A stretch of DNA of 64,000 nt from the NCBI RefSeq assembly GCF_000230695.2, contig NC_020541.1, positions 248,001 to 312,000 of the forward strand, in the 5' to 3' direction. Below are positions 61,983 through 64,000 of this stretch, piece by piece (the stretch's first letter is position 1; the number at the start of each line of letters is the position of its first letter). The notes below the pieces were generated by a model. The model worked only from the letters and a program-made list of their open reading frames with translations. It was not told the origin of the DNA and did not search any database. Made by a program: the position numbers and the translations under genes. Source of the stretch: Rhodanobacter denitrificans. Its GTDB lineage: Bacteria; Pseudomonadota; Gammaproteobacteria; Xanthomonadales; Rhodanobacteraceae.

Positions 61983-64000
61983 CTAATCCGACGGCTGCGC
62001 CGGCTGGCGCAGGGTCTGCCGCACGCTGGGGATCGCGCTGCTGCGTGCGGCCAGTTCGTGGGCGATGTCGACGTAGCCCAGCTGCCGCGCCACGTCGGCG
62101 GCGGTGCGCCCGAACGCATCGGCCGCGTTGCGGTCGGCGCCGCGCGACAGCAGCACGCGCGCCGGCGGCAGCAGTGCGTGCATGGCGCAGGCGTGCAGCG
62201 CGGTGACGCCGCGCTGGTCGGCGTGTTCCGCCCTGGCGCCGGCCTCCAGCAGCAGCGGCACCAGTGCGCCGATATGGGTGGCGTCGCATTCGCTGCCCGG
62301 GCGCAGCTGTGCACCGAGCAACAGCAGTAGCGGCGTCTTGCCTTCGTTGTCCGCATGGTTGATGTCGGCGCCGCGCTTGAGCAGGCCATCGAACAGGCGC
62401 CGCGCGCGCAGGCTGTCGTTGTGTTCGAAGCCGAACTGGGCGGCGGCGTGCAGCGCGCTGCGGCCGGCGTCGTCGACTGCGTTGACGTCGGCGCCGGCGT
62501 CCAGCAGTTGTTCGGCGATGTCCGGATAACCCATGGCTGCGGCCACCATCAAGGCGGTGGCCTGGTTCGGCAGGCGCTGGTCGACCGCGACTTCATGTTG
62601 CAGCAGCAGCGCAACCAGGGCCTCGCGGCGCGCCGCCACCGCGGCGGCCAGCGGGGTGACGCCGCTGCGGGCCGGAAGCGCGGCGTCCGCGCCGGCGTCG
62701 AGCAGGCAGGCGGCGATGTCGCGGTGGCCGGCGCCGCAGGCGTGCAGCAGCGCGGTGGCGCCCTGGTCGTCGCGGGTGTCCACGGCGAAGCCCAGTTCCA
62801 GCAGGCGCTGCACGCTGGCCAGCGCGCCGGCCCTGGCGACGGCGGGCAGGTCGTCGGCGCGCAGCGCGCGGTTCGGCCGCGGCCAGTCGCGCCAGTCCAG
62901 CCAGCGTTCCACCGCCGGGTGCTCCAGTGCCAGGCCCAGCGGGGTTTCGCCGTTGGCGTCGGTCGCCTCGGGATTCGCGCCGTGCGCGATCAGCGCGCGC
63001 ACCAGCGGCAGTGCCTGCGCGCCGTGTTCCAGTGCGGCGAACAGCGGCGTGCGGCCGTCGCGGTCGCGCGTGTTTGGATCGCCGCCGCGCGCCAGCAGGG
63101 CCTGCAGCAGCGGTAACTGCCCGTTGACCACGGCCAGCTGCAGCGGGGTGCGCCCATGGGCGTCCGCGCCGAACGGGTCGGCGCCGCGTTCGAGCAGGCT
63201 GAGCGGCAGTGCGGCGCCCTCGGCGGCCCCGTTCAAATGCGCCAGCGCCTGCGCCAGCAGGCCGGCACCGGCCGGGCTGGCGCCGGCCTGCAGCAGGTCG
63301 TCCAGCGCCTCGGTGGCATCCGGCAACTGCGGCAGCAAGGCGTCGAACAGACGCTGGCCCAGCGGCGGCAGGCTCGGCGCGTCGGCAGTTTCGGCGTCGT
63401 CGATGCGCGGCGCTTCCAGCCGCGCCTCGGCATCCAGGCCGTGGTCGAGCAGCCAGCGGCGCGCCGCGCCCAGGCCCGGCTCGGCCAGTTCCAGATATAG
63501 CCGGGCCAGCTCCGTCTGCGGCCAGTCGCGCACGCGCTCGACGAAGCCGGAGACGATCGCCCAGTGGCCGAAGCGCAGCGCGTCCAGCAGATGCGCGGGG
63601 GTGTCGCTGCCTTCGCCCAGCACGTCCTGGCTGAGGCTGGCCGGCAGCGGCGTGTCGGGGTCGAGTAGGGCAACCAGGTCCCAGCGCCCGGCGCCGGCGG
63701 CATGATCGAGCGCACTGCGGCCGTCGCCGCCGGCGGCCTTCGGTTCGGCGCCCAGCGCCAGCAGTGCGCGCACGGTGTCGGCGTGCGCACGCGGCGACTG
63801 GCAGGCCAGGGTCAGCGCGTCGCGGCCGTGGCCGTCGCGCAGGCCGGCATCGGCCTGCGCCTCGGCCAGCCGTTGCACGATGCCGCCGGCGCCGGCGCGC
63901 GCGGCTTCCATCAGGGCGCTGCTGCCATGACGGTCGACCAGGTTGACGTCGGCGCCGGCGGCGCACAGCGCACGGGCGATCTGTTCGTGGCCTTCGGCCG
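61983..64000 (-). CDS. large ankyrin-repeat protein, 5' end beyond the window
   Basis: A minus-strand gene entering from the right edge; at least 672 codons. It is made of many ankyrin repeats (GRTPLQLAVVNGQLPLLQAL; GVTPLAAAVAARREALVALL; GVTALHACAMHALLPPARVL), each about 33 residues with the G-x-TPLH-A core. The in-frame codons from 63912 to 64000 (HEQIARALCAAGADVNLVD) continue the repeat series without a start, so the gene goes on past 64000. The function is probably protein-protein interaction; ligand unknown. Convergent with the KefC-like gene; 21 bp separate their stops. Confidence 0.88.
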   Translation of the reverse strand, partial: AEGHEQIARALCAAGADVNLVDRHGSSALMEAARAGAGGIVQRLAEAQADAGLRDGHGRDALTLACQSPRAHADTVRALLALGAEPKAAGGDGRSALDHAAGAGRWDLVALLDPDTPLPASLSQDVLGEGSDTPAHLLDALRFGHWAIVSGFVERVRDWPQTELARLYLELAEPGLGAARRWLLDHGLDAEARLEAPRIDDAETADAPSLPPLGQRLFDALLPQLPDATEALDDLLQAGASPAGAGLLAQALAHLNGAAEGAALPLSLLERGADPFGADAHGRTPLQLAVVNGQLPLLQALLARGGDPNTRDRDGRTPLFAALEHGAQALPLVRALIAHGANPEATDANGETPLGLALEHPAVERWLDWRDWPRPNRALRADDLPAVARAGALASVQRLLELGFAVDTRDDQGATALLHACGAGHRDIAACLLDAGADAALPARSGVTPLAAAVAARREALVALLLQHEVAVDQRLPNQATALMVAAAMGYPDIAEQLLDAGADVNAVDDAGRSALHAAAQFGFEHNDSLRARRLFDGLLKRGADINHADNEGKTPLLLLLGAQLRPGSECDATHIGALVPLLLEAGARAEHADQRGVTALHACAMHALLPPARVLLSRGADRNAADAFGRTAADVARQLGYVDIAHELAARSSAIPSVRQTLRQPAQPSD

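Overview
The window is GC-rich chromosomal DNA from a gammaproteobacterium of the order Xanthomonadales, most likely Rhodanobacteraceae (Rhodanobacter/Dyella-like). The inference rests on the RpoD sequence, an EngB / cytochrome c4 / paired DsbA / EEP-nuclease neighbourhood, a KefC-type antiporter with the Xanthomonad N-terminus, tail-collar gene triplets and Sec-secreted YD-repeat proteins. No database search was possible, so genus is not claimed.

Layout. 0-0.1 kb: start of sdhC on the minus strand. 0.4-5.3 kb: accessory block of small or poorly known genes (DUF7673-like, an unknown protein, a TPR protein fused to a degenerate aspartyl-hydroxylase fold, a DUF3592 protein, a lipoprotein and a decayed ORF), ending at a CAU-anticodon tRNA (5.4 kb). 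5.7-15.1 kb: a 2216-residue autotransporter built of about 15 putative-Ig repeats, divergent from three tandem phage-tail-collar-fold genes, a GNAT acetyltransferase and a DUF6916 gene. 15.2-27.8 kb: housekeeping and envelope genes (rpoD, dtd, a lipid A-type acyltransferase, a pteridine reductase-like SDR, an EcsC protein, a TonB receptor behind a Zur-like operator, a MidA-like methyltransferase, VanZ, an LTA-synthase-like sulfatase, cca).

28.0-37.6 kb is the second accessory region. It holds a Sec-targeted Rhs/YD-repeat protein with a variable C-terminal tip, two AT-richer membrane-protein genes, and a nested insertion-sequence structure. In that structure an IS66-family element with 8-bp target duplications sits inside the transposase gene of an IS4-like element. 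Beyond it lies a 121-bp orphan fragment of a second rhs gene. 37.6-52.2 kb: DHFR/RibD-like protein, DUF1501/DUF1800 secreted pair, TPR-sulfotransferase-like protein, NDUFA9-like epimerase, Slt-type lytic transglycosylase, GH17 membrane glycosidase, EEP phosphatase, two DsbA proteins, cytochrome c4 and EngB. 52.4-64.0 kb: a small secreted protein, free-Met-R-sulfoxide reductase, a flavin/GAF/hemerythrin group that looks like a redox or nitrosative sensor cluster, bioD with a 16-codon upstream ORF, an M3 oligopeptidase, a KefC-like antiporter and a large ankyrin protein running off the right edge.

The most interesting items are: the autotransporter/tail-collar divergon and its higher-order repeat; a near-perfect Zur-type palindrome in front of an unassigned TonB receptor; two predicted pseudo-enzymes (the TPR-AspH protein without its metal and 2-oxoglutarate residues, and the TPR-sulfotransferase with an eroded PAPS loop); the Rhs tip with its membrane-protein neighbours; and the nested IS in which the target duplication recreates an in-frame start codon.
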